A stretch of DNA of 64,000 bases, from NCBI RefSeq assembly GCF_002005205.3, contig NZ_CP019702.2, positions 682,001 to 746,000 of the forward strand. The letters run 5' to 3'. The number at the start of each line of letters is the position of its first letter. The stretch's first letter is position 1. Below, in pieces: positions 17,621 to 27,113 of the stretch. Both the position numbers and the translations under genes were made by a program. This DNA comes from Rhizobium rhizogenes (GTDB lineage: Bacteria; Pseudomonadota; Alphaproteobacteria; Rhizobiales; Rhizobiaceae). The notes under the pieces were generated by a model. That model saw nothing but the letters and a program-made list of their open reading frames with translations. It ran no database searches and was not told the origin of the DNA.

Positions 17621-18754
17621 TCAGTTGCCACTGCCGGGTTGAGGAGCGGCAGCCGTCGGCACGCTCTTCTGGAACACGGTCAGCAGCTTGGCCGAATCCA
17701 CCAGCGGTGCGTTGCTGGCATAAAGCACATCGCCCTTCTGCATCTGGAAGAGCTGCATGAGCGCGATGCTGGACGCATCCCGCATGTTGACGTGATAGAT
17801 GACCGGCCGCATGCTCGTTGCCGTCGCAACCGGGCCCTTGGCGCCGGAAGCAGTCGCCGCCGGAACCTGAGTGATCTCGTTGCGGAAGACATAGACATTG
17901 CGGGCATCGGCGCGATCATCCAGCAGACCACCGGCACGGCCGACGGCCTGCGCCAATGTCAGCTTGCCGGATTCGAACTGGAACTCACCCGCACTCTTGA
18001 ATGCGCCAAGCGCCGTGTAGCTGGCGGCATCGCCATCGATCATGACCTGATCATCGGGCGAAAGACGGATATTCTGGCGATCTTCCCGCATGACGCGGTC
18101 AAGCGGTGCGCTGGCTCTCTGCGAGCCGCGAACGACGGTGACCGTGGCCGCACCCGGGGCAACCGTCGGGCCACCGGCCTGATTGAGCGCGTCGAGCACC
18201 CGCTCCTGACGGGCGGTGAGCACGATCTTTCCGGGGGTCTTGACCGCACCGCTGAGCATGACGGCGCTCGTCGGCTTGTCGACGACGGTAACGACCGCCT
18301 GCGGGTTGACGGCAGAGCCCTTGAGCCCGGCGACGACCTGGGATTGCAGTCCCTCCGGCGTCGAATCCACCACTCTCTGCTTGCCGACGAAAGGAATATT
18401 GACCGACCCGCTCTGATCCACGGTGAAGCGGCCGAGGTTAAGGGTCTTGCTTTGCGTCGGGGAGAAAAGCCCGTCCTCGCCCGTGTCCAGCACGGTAATG
18501 TCGATCACGTCGCCGCGCCGCAATCTCTGGGCATTGTAGCCGGTGTTGCGCAGTGCGGTCAGCCCGGGACCGGAGGCGCTCTGCGGGCCCGCGGAAACCG
18601 TCGCCGCCGGCGCGTTCGCCAGTTCGATGACAGGGATTTTTTCGTTGGTCCGAGGGAAAGTCGCAGACCGGATATTGCCCGCAGTCGGCCCGTCAGATGG
18701 TTTTGCACATGCGCTCAGCAGAGCCACCAGCAGAACCGCCCCCAACTTCTTCAT
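17621..18754 (-). CDS. polysaccharide export lipoprotein (OPX/Wza family)
   Basis: Outer-membrane polysaccharide export proteins form or gate the channel for capsule or exopolysaccharide. The 377-residue product has a lipoprotein signal MKKLGAVLLVALLSAC with the lipobox Cys at residue 16. A Poly_export domain follows (about 78-170, RRGDVIDITVLDTGED), then SLBB-type repeats (SAVMLSGAVKTPGKI, about 170-185, and ALGAFKSAGEFQFE near 245). No glycosyltransferase or Wzc-like gene is adjacent, so its polymer is unknown. It is convergent with ppkA, with only nine bases between stops and no obvious terminator in between. Confidence 0.88.
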   Translation of the reverse strand: MKKLGAVLLVALLSACAKPSDGPTAGNIRSATFPRTNEKIPVIELANAPAATVSAGPQSASGPGLTALRNTGYNAQRLRRGDVIDITVLDTGEDGLFSPTQSKTLNLGRFTVDQSGSVNIPFVGKQRVVDSTPEGLQSQVVAGLKGSAVNPQAVVTVVDKPTSAVMLSGAVKTPGKIVLTARQERVLDALNQAGGPTVAPGAATVTVVRGSQRASAPLDRVMREDRQNIRLSPDDQVMIDGDAASYTALGAFKSAGEFQFESGKLTLAQAVGRAGGLLDDRADARNVYVFRNEITQVPAATASGAKGPVATATSMRPVIYHVNMRDASSIALMQLFQMQKGDVLYASNAPLVDSAKLLTVFQKSVPTAAAPQPGSGN

Positions 18755-19019
18755 CCCTCATCCCCTTGATGATTCAACCTGACGCAGAGATAACATCACG
18801 ATACGTCACCGCAACAACTTTAACGGTTGCAATTCAGAGAAAGCCCGTTTTCCAGAGAAAAGGTGTGACCATTCCGCAACCTTTTTACAGGCATGCCGCT
18901 GGCGACCCCAACAATGCACCGATGAGAAATGACCTGCCTCCGCCAGCCACGACATTCGGATGGAACGGTTTTGCAGTGCGGGAGTTTGATTTCTGCAAAC
19001 CAAGACAGGAGGAAGAACA

Positions 19020-19316
19020 ATGGACCACACCAATCACGTACGTCTGGTTGAAACGGAACTGACGCCATCGGTGCTTGAAGGGGCGACTGTTTATGGTGCG
19101 GACGATCACAAGGTTGGCAAGGTCGACCACGTCCATGGCGTGGGAGCCGGCAGCACCGCGATCATCGATGTCGGCGGTTTTCTCGGCATCGGCGCAAAGC
19201 CGGTCGCAGTGCCGCTCAGCGACCTCGATTTCATGCGAGACGAAGACGGCGATGTCCACGCGGTCACTTCATGGACGAAGGACCAGCTGAAGGACATGCC
19301 CGAACATCGCCATTGA
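19020..19316 (+). CDS. PRC-barrel domain protein
   Basis: A 98-residue protein with one PRC-barrel fold: LEGATVYGADDHKVGKVD (about 18-36) is the typical first half, followed by AIIDVGGFLGIGAKPVAVP and a DLDFMRDEDG region. Such small proteins are common in Rhizobiaceae and often stress-linked; the biochemical role is unknown. The ATG follows AGGAGG at 19007-19012. It is a single-gene unit, closed by a strong hairpin terminator ten bases after the stop. The 265 bases upstream separate it from the divergent OPX gene and presumably hold both promoters, though I see no convincing hexamers. Confidence 0.85.
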   Translation: MDHTNHVRLVETELTPSVLEGATVYGADDHKVGKVDHVHGVGAGSTAIIDVGGFLGIGAKPVAVPLSDLDFMRDEDGDVHAVTSWTKDQLKDMPEHRH

Positions 19317-19324
19317 TCCAAAAA

Positions 19325-19349
19325 AACGCCCGGCGGTTTGCCGGGCGTT
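19325..19349. terminator. bidirectional rho-independent terminator
   Basis: AACGCCCGGC (19325-19334) pairs perfectly with GCCGGGCGTT (19340-19349) around a five-base loop. It has an A-run on the left and TTCTTT on the right, so it can serve the PRC-barrel gene on the + strand and the convergent pentitol operon on the - strand. Confidence 0.85.
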
Positions 19350-19423
19350 CTTTCGACTTGCGGGCGGCACCTGCGCATCCGCCTCTCTCTCAATGCCTCA
19401 ATCCCGAACCTGTCTGCCAAACG

Positions 19424-20149
19424 TCAAACGGCGAGGAAACCGCCATCCACGGGCAAAACGGCACCGGAAATCATCTTGCTGTCATCCGAAAGCAGCAGCG
19501 CGATGCTCTGTGCCACCTCTTCAGCTTCGGCAAAACGGTTGAGCGGATGGCGAACCATCATCGGCTGGCTCTTGACGGGATCGTTCCAGGCTTCTGCCGC
19601 CAGTTCGGTCAGCGTGATCGTCGGCGCGACGGCGTTAACGCGGATACCGTGGGCGCCAAGCTCCTTGGCGAGAACACGGGTTGCGCCTTCCAGTCCGGCC
19701 TTCGACGCTGCGTAACACAGGTGATCCTGAAAACCGCGATGGCCGGCGATGGACGTGATGTTGACGATGGCGCCACCGCCACCCTTGGCGACACGAGCGC
19801 GGGCGAATTCCTGGCAGGTGACGAGAGCGGCGCGCAGGTTGATGCCGAGAACGGCCTCATAGCCGGCATCGCTCATGTCGAGCACGCTTTCCAGCACATT
19901 GATGCCGGCACTGTTGATCAGGAAGTCGCACGGGCCAGCTTCCGCCATGGCGGCACGGGTGGCGGCGACATCGGCAAGATCGACGCGGATCGAACGTCCG
20001 CCGATTTCGCTTTTCAGGCTGTCGAGATCAGACTGCGTGCGGCTGATCGCCACCACTTCCGCACCGCGTGCGGCCATCAACTGCGCACAGGCGCGGCCGA
20101 TGCCTTTGCCTGCGCCGGTGATGATGACGGATTTTCCGGAAAACTGCAT
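19424..20149 (-). CDS. SDR-family oxidoreductase, last gene of the pentitol operon
   Basis: A 241-residue classical short-chain dehydrogenase. The NAD(P) motif is TGAGKGIG (about 11-18), the NAG-like motif is NSAGI near 82-86, catalytic Ser is in NITSIAG, and YAASK supplies Tyr and Lys near 146-150. An Arg after the first Gly motif (ISRTQ) suggests NADPH preference. The pattern is closest to the L-xylulose/carbonyl reductase branch, which would suit a ketopentose/pentitol step. It lies 57 bases downstream of the FGGY kinase on the same strand. The exact substrate cannot be told from sequence. Confidence 0.8.
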   Translation of the reverse strand: MQFSGKSVIITGAGKGIGRACAQLMAARGAEVVAISRTQSDLDSLKSEIGGRSIRVDLADVAATRAAMAEAGPCDFLINSAGINVLESVLDMSDAGYEAVLGINLRAALVTCQEFARARVAKGGGGAIVNITSIAGHRGFQDHLCYAASKAGLEGATRVLAKELGAHGIRVNAVAPTITLTELAAEAWNDPVKSQPMMVRHPLNRFAEAEEVAQSIALLLSDDSKMISGAVLPVDGGFLAV

Positions 20150-20206
20150 GGAATCCTCGTTATTTTGCGGCCAATACGGCCGGATGATCTAAACTTGTGA
20201 CGCGGC

Positions 20207-21817
20207 TCAGGAATGGCTGGTGGATCGAATGGCGCGCGCCGCATTTTGCAGGGCCAGAAATGCGTCGTACCGCGACTGATGAACCTTTTGAAAAGCCGGA
20301 TCAGGCGAAGCACAGCTGGCGATCCGCGACATGGCAGGCATCGCCGCCATCAGGTCCGGATAGGTTCCGGCGGCAACCGCGCCAAGCATCGCAGATCCGA
20401 GAAGCACCGGCTCTTCGCATTCGGTGAGTTCGACCGGGAGGCCAGTCGCATCGGCCAGCAACTGCCGGGCAAGCGGATGAGCGCCGGCCCCGCCGCTGAC
20501 ACTGATGGTTTCCACCGGCGCACCGTTGCGAGCCTGCGTTTCGATGATCTGGCGAAGCCCGTAACCGAGGCCGAGAAGCCCCGCCACATAAAGCGCGACA
20601 AGGGAATCCACGCCGGTCTCCATGCCATAACCGGCAATGACCGCGCGGGCATGGGGATCGGCAAAGGGTGCACGGTTGCCGAGAAACTCCGGCACCACAT
20701 GAAAATCCTCGGCGACCTCAGCTGCGGCGGAAGCGGATGCGGCAAGGCTGAGCGCGCGGTCGGCAAGCCAAACCGGCAAGGCTTTGCCTTCCTTCTCGGC
20801 AAGCACCTTCGCCTCGGCAAAGGCAGGATGTAATTGCACCAGATAATCGATGGCCGCGCCGGCGGCGGACTGGCCGCCCTCATTCAACCAGGCGCCGGGA
20901 ACCATGGCGGAATAATAGGGACCCCAGACACCCGGCACGAAGGCGGGGTCAGTGGTGGTGGTCATGGTGCAGGACGAGGTGCCGAAGACATAACCGAGGC
21001 ATCGCGATGCATCACCGCCCGCAGCCACCGTGCCAACGCCACCGGCATGGGCATCGATAAGACCCGCCGCAACCGCCGTGCCCGCAACCAGCCCCATGGC
21101 TTTCGCCGCCTCTTCGGTCAGGCCGTTACCCAGCGCCGTGCCGGGATGGACGACGCTTTCACCGATGCGGCGGAAGCCCTGTTCGGCGAGATCGCCAAGC
21201 CCGATGTGGTTGAAATATTCCGCATCCCATCGGTTTTCATGGGCAAGATAGGTCCACTTACAGGTTACCGTGCAGGCGGAACGATCAAGCGCGCCGGAAG
21301 CCTTCCATGTCAGAAAATCCGTCAGGTCGAAGAAATGCTCGGCACGGGCATAGACATCCGGCCGGTTTTCACGAAGCCACAAAAGCTTCGGCGTCTGCAT
21401 TTCGGGAGAGATGCGGCCGCCGACATATTTCAGGACGGCATGCTCTCCAGCATTGATGCGCTCCGCCTGTTCGACGGCGCGGTGATCCATCCAGACGATG
21501 ATATCGCGTTCGGGCTGATCGGCAGCGCCGACCGGCAGAGTCTCATCACCAGGCCCGCGAACAACGAGCGAGCAGGTCGCGTCAAAACCGATGCCGGCAA
21601 CTTCGGCCGGATTAATGCCGGCGCGGGAAACGCTTTCGCGCACGCTGTCGCAAACCGCCTGCCACACCTCACCGCTCGACTGTTCGGCAATGCCGCCATC
21701 CTCGCGGTGCATGCTGATCGGGCGCTTGGCGGTAGCGAGAAGCTTGCCTGCGACATCGAAGACACCGGCCCGCGCCGAGCCTGTCCCGACATCGACGCCA
21801 ACAAGGTAGGAAGCCAT
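20207..21817 (-). CDS. FGGY-family pentulose kinase (D-ribulokinase-like)
   Basis: A 536-residue sugar kinase of the FGGY pentulose type. The N-terminal phosphate-binding segment is VGVDVGTGSARAGVFD (about 6-21). The substrate loop has GIGFDATCSLVV (about 75-86) and WMDHRAVEQAERIN. The C-terminal ATP-binding SVSGGAGAHPLARQLLADATG lies near 440-460 (split by the reader's numbering). The family phosphorylates D-ribulose and related ketoses. Next to a ribitol 2-dehydrogenase-like gene, D-ribulose to D-ribulose 5-phosphate is the likeliest reaction. The ATG follows GGAG. A 12-bp hairpin separates it from the upstream dehydrogenase. Confidence 0.88.
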   Translation of the reverse strand: MASYLVGVDVGTGSARAGVFDVAGKLLATAKRPISMHREDGGIAEQSSGEVWQAVCDSVRESVSRAGINPAEVAGIGFDATCSLVVRGPGDETLPVGAADQPERDIIVWMDHRAVEQAERINAGEHAVLKYVGGRISPEMQTPKLLWLRENRPDVYARAEHFFDLTDFLTWKASGALDRSACTVTCKWTYLAHENRWDAEYFNHIGLGDLAEQGFRRIGESVVHPGTALGNGLTEEAAKAMGLVAGTAVAAGLIDAHAGGVGTVAAGGDASRCLGYVFGTSSCTMTTTTDPAFVPGVWGPYYSAMVPGAWLNEGGQSAAGAAIDYLVQLHPAFAEAKVLAEKEGKALPVWLADRALSLAASASAAAEVAEDFHVVPEFLGNRAPFADPHARAVIAGYGMETGVDSLVALYVAGLLGLGYGLRQIIETQARNGAPVETISVSGGAGAHPLARQLLADATGLPVELTECEEPVLLGSAMLGAVAAGTYPDLMAAMPAMSRIASCASPDPAFQKVHQSRYDAFLALQNAARAIRSTSHS

Positions 21818-21860
21818 TTGCGATACTCCTCGGAGCGGATCATCCGGTGCTTGAACGATA

Positions 21861-21900
21861 TGGAGCGGCTGGACCGGTTCCGATTTCCCCAGCCGCTCCA
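21861..21900. terminator. strong hairpin between dehydrogenase and kinase genes
   Basis: TGGAGCGGCTGG (21861-21872) pairs perfectly with CCAGCCGCTCCA (21889-21900). On the transcribed minus strand the stem is followed by TATCGTTC, a poor U-tract, so it may be an intra-operon attenuator or 3'-stabilising structure rather than a full terminator. Confidence 0.55.
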
Positions 21901-21907
21901 GAAGTTT

Positions 21908-22639
21908 TTAAACGCGGTCGAAGTTGGTCGGAAGAACCAGCATGTCGCGGATGGTGACGGTGCGCTTGCGCGTCAGCATGTAGATGACCGCATCGGCCAC
22001 TTCGCTCGCATCGATAAGGCTACCCGATTCCTTGGCCTTGCGGAGGTTTTCCTCCGGCCAGTCCGCCAGAAGTGCGGAGACGACCGGGCCGGGAGAGACC
22101 TGCGCCACGCGCACGCCGTGCGGGATCATCTGGCGGCGCATGCCCTGCACGAAGCTGGTGATCGCCCATTTCGAGCCCGAATAGACCGGCTCCCAATAGG
22201 TCGGAAAATGACCGGCGATCGAGCAGGTGACGATGATATCGCCGGTCTTGCGCTCCGACATGTGCGGCACGACGGCCTGCACATTCTTCATCACGGCGTT
22301 GACGTTGAGGTTCAGCATCTTGTCGATGGCTTCAGGCGTCGTTTCGGTCAGCTCACCGCCGATATAGGTGCCGGCATTGCAATAGAGAATGTCGATATGA
22401 TCGACCTTCCCGAGAATTTCCGGGATCATGGCATTGCAGCTGTCGGCATCGAGCAGGTTCGTCACCTGCGGGATGGCGCGGTCACCAAGCTTGGCGGCCA
22501 GATCTTTCAAGGCTTTCTCGTTCCAGTCGACCATGACCACGGTTGCGCCCTGTTCCAAGAGCGCTTCTGTTGTGGCAAGCCCGATGCCGGATGCGGCACC
22601 GGTGATGACCGCGATCTTGCCTTGCAGCGATTCAGACAT
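21908..22639 (-). CDS. ribitol 2-dehydrogenase-like SDR
   Basis: A 243-residue SDR closely resembling Klebsiella-type ribitol dehydrogenase: LQGKIAVITGAASGIG at the N-terminus, Asp in MVDWNEK (NAD preference), LYCNAGTYIGGEL, CSIAGHFPTYWEPVYSGSKWA with catalytic Ser, Tyr and Lys, and SPGPVVSALLADWP. It ends in the family-like RTVTIRDMLVLPTN. The reaction would be ribitol to D-ribulose with NAD. The pairing with a downstream FGGY kinase and an upstream sugar ABC importer supports a ribitol-type pathway. Substrate range (ribitol, other pentitols) is inferred. Confidence 0.85.
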   Translation of the reverse strand: MSESLQGKIAVITGAASGIGLATTEALLEQGATVVMVDWNEKALKDLAAKLGDRAIPQVTNLLDADSCNAMIPEILGKVDHIDILYCNAGTYIGGELTETTPEAIDKMLNLNVNAVMKNVQAVVPHMSERKTGDIIVTCSIAGHFPTYWEPVYSGSKWAITSFVQGMRRQMIPHGVRVAQVSPGPVVSALLADWPEENLRKAKESGSLIDASEVADAVIYMLTRKRTVTIRDMLVLPTNFDRV

Positions 22640-22678
22640 TTAATTCTCCTGCGTTTATGAAGATATTTCCGGGCCGGC

Positions 22679-23662
22679 TCAGCGCCATTCGCGCCCGATA
22701 TAGATAGCCAGCAGAATGATACCGCCCTTGATGACATCCTGCAGATAGGGGTTGATGCCCATCAGGTTGAGGCCGTTGTTGAGAATGCCGAGCAGCACCG
22801 CGCCGATGAGCGTGCCGAGGATGAGCCCCCTGCCGCCGGCAATCGCCGTGCCGCCGAGAACGACCGCTGCGATGGCATCCAGTTCGAAGCCGACGCCGGC
22901 ATTGGGCTGACCACTCATCAGGCGGCCGGTGAGGATGAGAGCGGCAAGTGCTGCGGTGACACCCGAAATGCCGTAGACGGCAAGTTTGACACGCTGGGTC
23001 TTCACACCCGAAAGGCGGGCGGCAAGTTCGTTGCCACCGAGTGCATAGACGTGGCGACCAAAAGCCGTGCGCTGCAACAACACCCAGGCAATGGCATAAA
23101 TCACCACCATGATGATGACAGGTACGGGAACGACACCGACGCGGCCGACGCCGAACCAGGAAATCCAGCTTGGAATGCCGCTGACCGGATAACCGCCGGA
23201 ATAGATGAGGCCGAGGCCACGTGCCATGCCCATGGTGGCGAGCGTGACGATGATGGCCGGCATCTTGCCCCAGGCGACGAGCGCGCCGTTGAAGATGCCG
23301 ATGCCGAGACCGATGAACAGGCCAGCCGGTAAAGCAACCGCGGGAGACAGACCCGTATTCACCATAAGCCCGGCCGACAGTGTGCCGACAAGCGCCATGA
23401 CCGCACCGACCGACAGATCGATGCCGCCGGTGAGGATGACGAAGGTCATGCCGACGGCGAGAATGCCGACGACGGAAACCTGCCGCAGCACGTTCATGAT
23501 ATTGTTGACGCTGAAGAAATTGTCGCTCGCAAGCCCCATCAGGATCGATACGACAATCAGGCCCGCCAGAGGCAGGGCGAGCGGCGAACGCAGCATGGCG
23601 CTGAGACTGAAACCGCCCGTTTTCGCGGCAACGCCGGTGTTTGCATCAAGCGACATGTTCAA
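22679..23662 (-). CDS. sugar/polyol ABC transporter permease (RbsC family)
   Basis: A 327-residue integral membrane protein of the RbsC/XylH type with eight to ten hydrophobic segments. Family motifs are [19 protein letters not shown] (about 86-104), [19 protein letters not shown] and [19 protein letters not shown] (about 250-268). It forms the import channel with the adjacent ATPase and binding protein. Its start overlaps the end of the ATPase gene by 17 bases, showing coupled expression. Substrate is presumed to be a pentitol from the operon's enzymes. Confidence 0.92.
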   Translation of the reverse strand: MNMSLDANTGVAAKTGGFSLSAMLRSPLALPLAGLIVVSILMGLASDNFFSVNNIMNVLRQVSVVGILAVGMTFVILTGGIDLSVGAVMALVGTLSAGLMVNTGLSPAVALPAGLFIGLGIGIFNGALVAWGKMPAIIVTLATMGMARGLGLIYSGGYPVSGIPSWISWFGVGRVGVVPVPVIIMVVIYAIAWVLLQRTAFGRHVYALGGNELAARLSGVKTQRVKLAVYGISGVTAALAALILTGRLMSGQPNAGVGFELDAIAAVVLGGTAIAGGRGLILGTLIGAVLLGILNNGLNLMGINPYLQDVIKGGIILLAIYIGREWR

Positions 23663-25148
23663 CTCTCCCGGTGGTGGCGTTTGTCATTATTGTTTCTGAA
23701 TTGATGTCTTCGCCCTCGACCGTGGCGACGATGCCGCCGGAACGGAAGACGCAGACCCTGTCGGACATGCCGATCACTTCCGGCAGCTCCGAGGAGATCA
23801 TGATGATCGAATAGCCTTTGGCGGCGAATTCGCGCATCAGCGAATAGATTTCCGCCTTCGCGCCGACATCGATGCCGCGTGTCGGCTCGTCGAAGATCAG
23901 CACGCGCATGTCATGGTTCAGCCAGCGGGCAATCACGATCTTCTGCTGGTTGCCGCCCGACAGCGTGTCGACGCGGGCATAGGGGCCCTGCGCCTTGACC
24001 TGCACCTGCGCCATGGCCTTTGTCGTGTGCTCCAGTTCCTTTTTGAGATCGAGGAACCAGTGGGCCTTGCGGTATTTGCGGTAATTATTCAGCGAAATAT
24101 TCTGCAGGATGGAGAAACTGGTGATCAGCCCCTCCTCCTTGCGGCTTTCCGGAAGCAAGCCGATGCCGCGCATCAGCGCTTCATCAGGACCGGAAAAACG
24201 CGTGTCCACGCCATCGACCTTGATCTTGCGGCGCGAGGCGGAATGCGCGCCCAGCATGGCGAGAACCGTTTCCGTGCGGCCCGAGCCGACAAGTCCGGCA
24301 AAGCCGAGAATTTCGCCCTTCCGCAGCGCAAACCGCGAGACGGGGCCGCCCTTCTTCAATTGCAGCTCTTCCACTTCGATCACGCTTGCGGCGGAAGGAT
24401 CGAGCTGCGGTTTCGGCGGGAAGCTGGATTCGATGCGCCGGCCGACCATCATCTCGACCAGACGGTCATTATCGACCTCCGAAGTCAGGCAGGAGCCGAT
24501 CAGTTCGCCGTCGCGCAGAACGGTGATGCGGTCGCAGATCTCGAATATTTCTTCGAGGTGATGGGAAATGAAGATGATCGCCACGCCCTGACGTCGCAGT
24601 TCACGCATGACCTTGAACAGATGTTCGGTCTCGGACGGCGTGAGCGTCGCGGTCGGCTCATCGAGAACGAGAATGCGGGCATCCAGCGACAGTGCCTTGG
24701 CGATTTCGACAAATTGCTGCTGGGCAACCGAAAGGCGATGCACCGGCACGTCGAGCGGAACATCCACGGCCAGACGGTTCATGATCTCCGCTGCGCGCTT
24801 GCGCATGGCGCCCTTGTTCAAAAGGCGAAGCGGCCCGCGGATTTCGCGGGCAAGAAACATGTTTTCAACGGCATTGAGATAGGGGATCAGGCTGAATTCC
24901 TGAAACACGATCCCGACGCCGGCGGCAATCGCCTCGTCATAATTGGCGAAGCGGCGATCCTTGCCGTCAATGCGGATCGTACCGTCCGATGGCTGCAAAA
25001 TGCCGCACAGGATCTTCATCAAAGTCGACTTGCCGGCACCGTTTTCGCCCAGAAGCGCATGCACCTCGCCGGCGCGCGCCTCAAGGTCGACGCCGCGCAG
25101 GACTTCGATCTTGCCAAAGCTTTTTCTTATTCCATTCAGTTCCAGCAT
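23646..25148 (-). CDS. sugar/polyol ABC transporter ATP-binding protein (RbsA family)
   Basis: A 500-residue tandem ATPase. The first nucleotide domain has Walker [10 protein letters not shown] near 34-42 and [13 protein letters not shown]. The second has the degenerate Walker [10 protein letters not shown] typical of this family, then signature LSGGNQQK and [14 protein letters not shown]. It energises the RbsC-type permease. The gene lies 71 bases downstream of the periplasmic binding protein gene on the same strand. The start ATG is preceded by GAGGGTGAA. Confidence 0.93.
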   Translation of the reverse strand: MLELNGIRKSFGKIEVLRGVDLEARAGEVHALLGENGAGKSTLMKILCGILQPSDGTIRIDGKDRRFANYDEAIAAGVGIVFQEFSLIPYLNAVENMFLAREIRGPLRLLNKGAMRKRAAEIMNRLAVDVPLDVPVHRLSVAQQQFVEIAKALSLDARILVLDEPTATLTPSETEHLFKVMRELRRQGVAIIFISHHLEEIFEICDRITVLRDGELIGSCLTSEVDNDRLVEMMVGRRIESSFPPKPQLDPSAASVIEVEELQLKKGGPVSRFALRKGEILGFAGLVGSGRTETVLAMLGAHSASRRKIKVDGVDTRFSGPDEALMRGIGLLPESRKEEGLITSFSILQNISLNNYRKYRKAHWFLDLKKELEHTTKAMAQVQVKAQGPYARVDTLSGGNQQKIVIARWLNHDMRVLIFDEPTRGIDVGAKAEIYSLMREFAAKGYSIIMISSELPEVIGMSDRVCVFRSGGIVATVEGEDINSETIMTNATTGRVEHVA

Positions 25149-25219
25149 TTCACCCTCCTCAATGGTCGGGATTTAACCCCGCCCCCATACGAGATGGGGA
25201 CGGGGCCTGGGAGGCGTTC

Positions 25220-26131
25220 TTACCAGCTGAACTCGCCGGCGTTTTTGCTGTCGACGACCATAACGTCGATCGGGACTTCCTTCGGCACGACGCGTGCGCC
25301 CCACTTCTGGGCAAGCGCCATGGCAAGGCCGACACGGACCTGGTCACGCGGGAACTGCGCGGTGGTTTCGATGAAAGGACCACCATCGGCAATCGCCTTC
25401 ACCGCTTCCGGAGCACCGTCTACCGAGGTCAGCTTGATGTCCTTGCCGGAACCCTGAATAGCAGCGAGTGCACCCATCGCACCGCCGTCATTCACCGAGA
25501 AGATACCGGCGAGGTTCGGACGCGACTGGATCATGTTTTCAACGACGCCGAGAGCAACGGAGCGGTCCTGACGACCGTTCTGCGTATCGACCAGCTTGAT
25601 GTCGGCGAATTCGGCAAGCGCTGCCTTGCAACCTTCAACGCGCTGCAGGATCGGCACGACCGGAATGCCGTCGAGGATCGCGACTTCACCCTTGCCGCCG
25701 AGCGCGTCACCGAGATGCTTGCACGACTTGTAGCCCGCGTCACGGTTCTTCGAGCCGACGAAGGTGTCGACTGGGCCGTTTGCGTTGGCGTCGACAGCAA
25801 CGACGATCACGCCGGCAGCCTTTGCAGCATGCACGGCGGCTTCGATACCGGCGCTGTCGGTCGGGTTGAGGAGCAGAATGTCGATCTTCTGCTGAAGCAT
25901 GTCTTCAACGTCGGAAATCTGCTTTGCCACATCGTGGCCAGCATCGGTCACGACGACATCGGCGCCGATGCTTGCTGCGGCTTCTTTCAGCGCTTCCTGC
26001 ATCGATACGAAATAGGGGTTGTTCAGCTCCTGGAAGGTCATGCCGATCTTCAGCTTTTCCTGCGCCAGCGCCGGAGCGGCCATCATTGCAATTGCGGCTG
26101 TCGCCATCAGAAACTTGGATTTCATTTTCAT
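25220..26131 (-). CDS. periplasmic sugar/polyol-binding protein (RbsB family)
   Basis: A 303-residue binding protein with a cleavable signal peptide (MKMKSKFLMATAAIAMMAAPALA, split at Lys) ending before QEKLKIG. The type-I periplasmic fold is shown by GMTFQELNNPYFVSMQEALKEA, DAGHDVAKQISDVEDMLQQKID, LLLNPTDSAGIE, and the hinge-region VDANANGPVDTFVGSKN. It delivers the substrate to the downstream ATPase/permease. GGAGG lies upstream of the ATG. The 97 bases before it, downstream of the AraC gene, may contain an operon promoter. Confidence 0.92.
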   Translation of the reverse strand: MKMKSKFLMATAAIAMMAAPALAQEKLKIGMTFQELNNPYFVSMQEALKEAAASIGADVVVTDAGHDVAKQISDVEDMLQQKIDILLLNPTDSAGIEAAVHAAKAAGVIVVAVDANANGPVDTFVGSKNRDAGYKSCKHLGDALGGKGEVAILDGIPVVPILQRVEGCKAALAEFADIKLVDTQNGRQDRSVALGVVENMIQSRPNLAGIFSVNDGGAMGALAAIQGSGKDIKLTSVDGAPEAVKAIADGGPFIETTAQFPRDQVRVGLAMALAQKWGARVVPKEVPIDVMVVDSKNAGEFSW

Positions 26132-26228
26132 CTCACTATTCCTCCCGTTTGGAAAGTTGGGGCAACAAGTGCCCGTTTCCGGACAGCCCTCTGCCCGAAT
26201 TGGTAAAAATCGGCGATGTGTCGCTGGT

Positions 26229-27113
26229 TTAATCCGCCATGACCGCTGCCTTCTGGGCTGCGAATATGGTTCGGAACCTCGACGGCGACATTCCCTTCAG
26301 TTTCAGGAAATGCCGGTTGAAATTCGAAAGGTTGGAAAAGCCCACATCGTAGCAGACCTCCGCCACCTTCACGTCCTGATCCGCCAGCAGCATCTGGCAG
26401 GCAAGATCAATGCGTAACTGATTGCGATAGCGCACCAGCGTCGTTCCCGTATGGCGCTTGAAAGCACGGGAAAAGGCACTCGGGCTCTGGCCCACCATGT
26501 CGGCCAGATCGATCTCCTCGACCTGCTCCGTCAGATGCTGGCGCAGATGCGACAGAGCGCGGTTGATGCCGCTATCACCAATGCCGGTCAGATCAAGCTC
26601 ATAACTCAGGCTTGCCAGCACCTCGGAAGACGGCGCGTTGACCAGCAGATCGAGAATTTCCCAGAACAGTGCCAGACGGGTCAACCCCTGCGCTTCGATC
26701 AGCCGAAGCACCAGCGGGCGAACCCGGTCGCTCGTCTCGTCGTCGAACAGAATGCCGCGGCGGCTGCGATCCAGCAGCGCGCGCACCACATCCATCTCGG
26801 CCATGGAGGTGCAGGCATCTTCGATAAAGCTCTCCGGAAACTGGATCACGAGAGAGCGTGTCGGCACGATTTCGTCCGGCTCGATCTCGCTGATCCAGTT
26901 CTGGGGGAGATTGGGACCGGTCATGATGAGCTGACCGGGGCCGAAACGACCAACAAAATCACCGATATAGAACGTGCCAGACGTGGCGACGACAAGATGG
27001 ATTTCGTATTCGGGATGATAATGCCAGCGCACGGTGCGGAACGGATAGCCATGCCGCCAGGCAGCGAAGGATTCGCCCTTGCGGATGTGCACCAGTTCCA
27101 GATCGGGCTGCAT
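26229..27113 (-). CDS. AraC-family transcriptional regulator of the pentitol locus
   Basis: From the ATG at 27113 this is a 294-residue regulator. The N-terminal cupin-like sensor domain has TVRWHYHPEYEIHLV (about 24-38). The C-terminal AraC DNA-binding domain (about 195-290) has IDLADMVGQSPSAFSRAFKR and VAEVCYDVGFSNLSNFNRHF. GGGAGG lies seven bases before this start. A longer reading from 27227 would run through that site and has no support. The gene sits between the dehydrogenase and the transporter genes on the same strand, so it probably activates this locus in response to a polyol. Confidence 0.88.
   Translation of the reverse strand: MQPDLELVHIRKGESFAAWRHGYPFRTVRWHYHPEYEIHLVVATSGTFYIGDFVGRFGPGQLIMTGPNLPQNWISEIEPDEIVPTRSLVIQFPESFIEDACTSMAEMDVVRALLDRSRRGILFDDETSDRVRPLVLRLIEAQGLTRLALFWEILDLLVNAPSSEVLASLSYELDLTGIGDSGINRALSHLRQHLTEQVEEIDLADMVGQSPSAFSRAFKRHTGTTLVRYRNQLRIDLACQMLLADQDVKVAEVCYDVGFSNLSNFNRHFLKLKGMSPSRFRTIFAAQKAAVMAD

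Noticed and set aside
20834..22660. 608-codon open frame on the plus strand
   Set aside because: It runs opposite the FGGY kinase and ribitol-type dehydrogenase genes, both of which have clear motifs.
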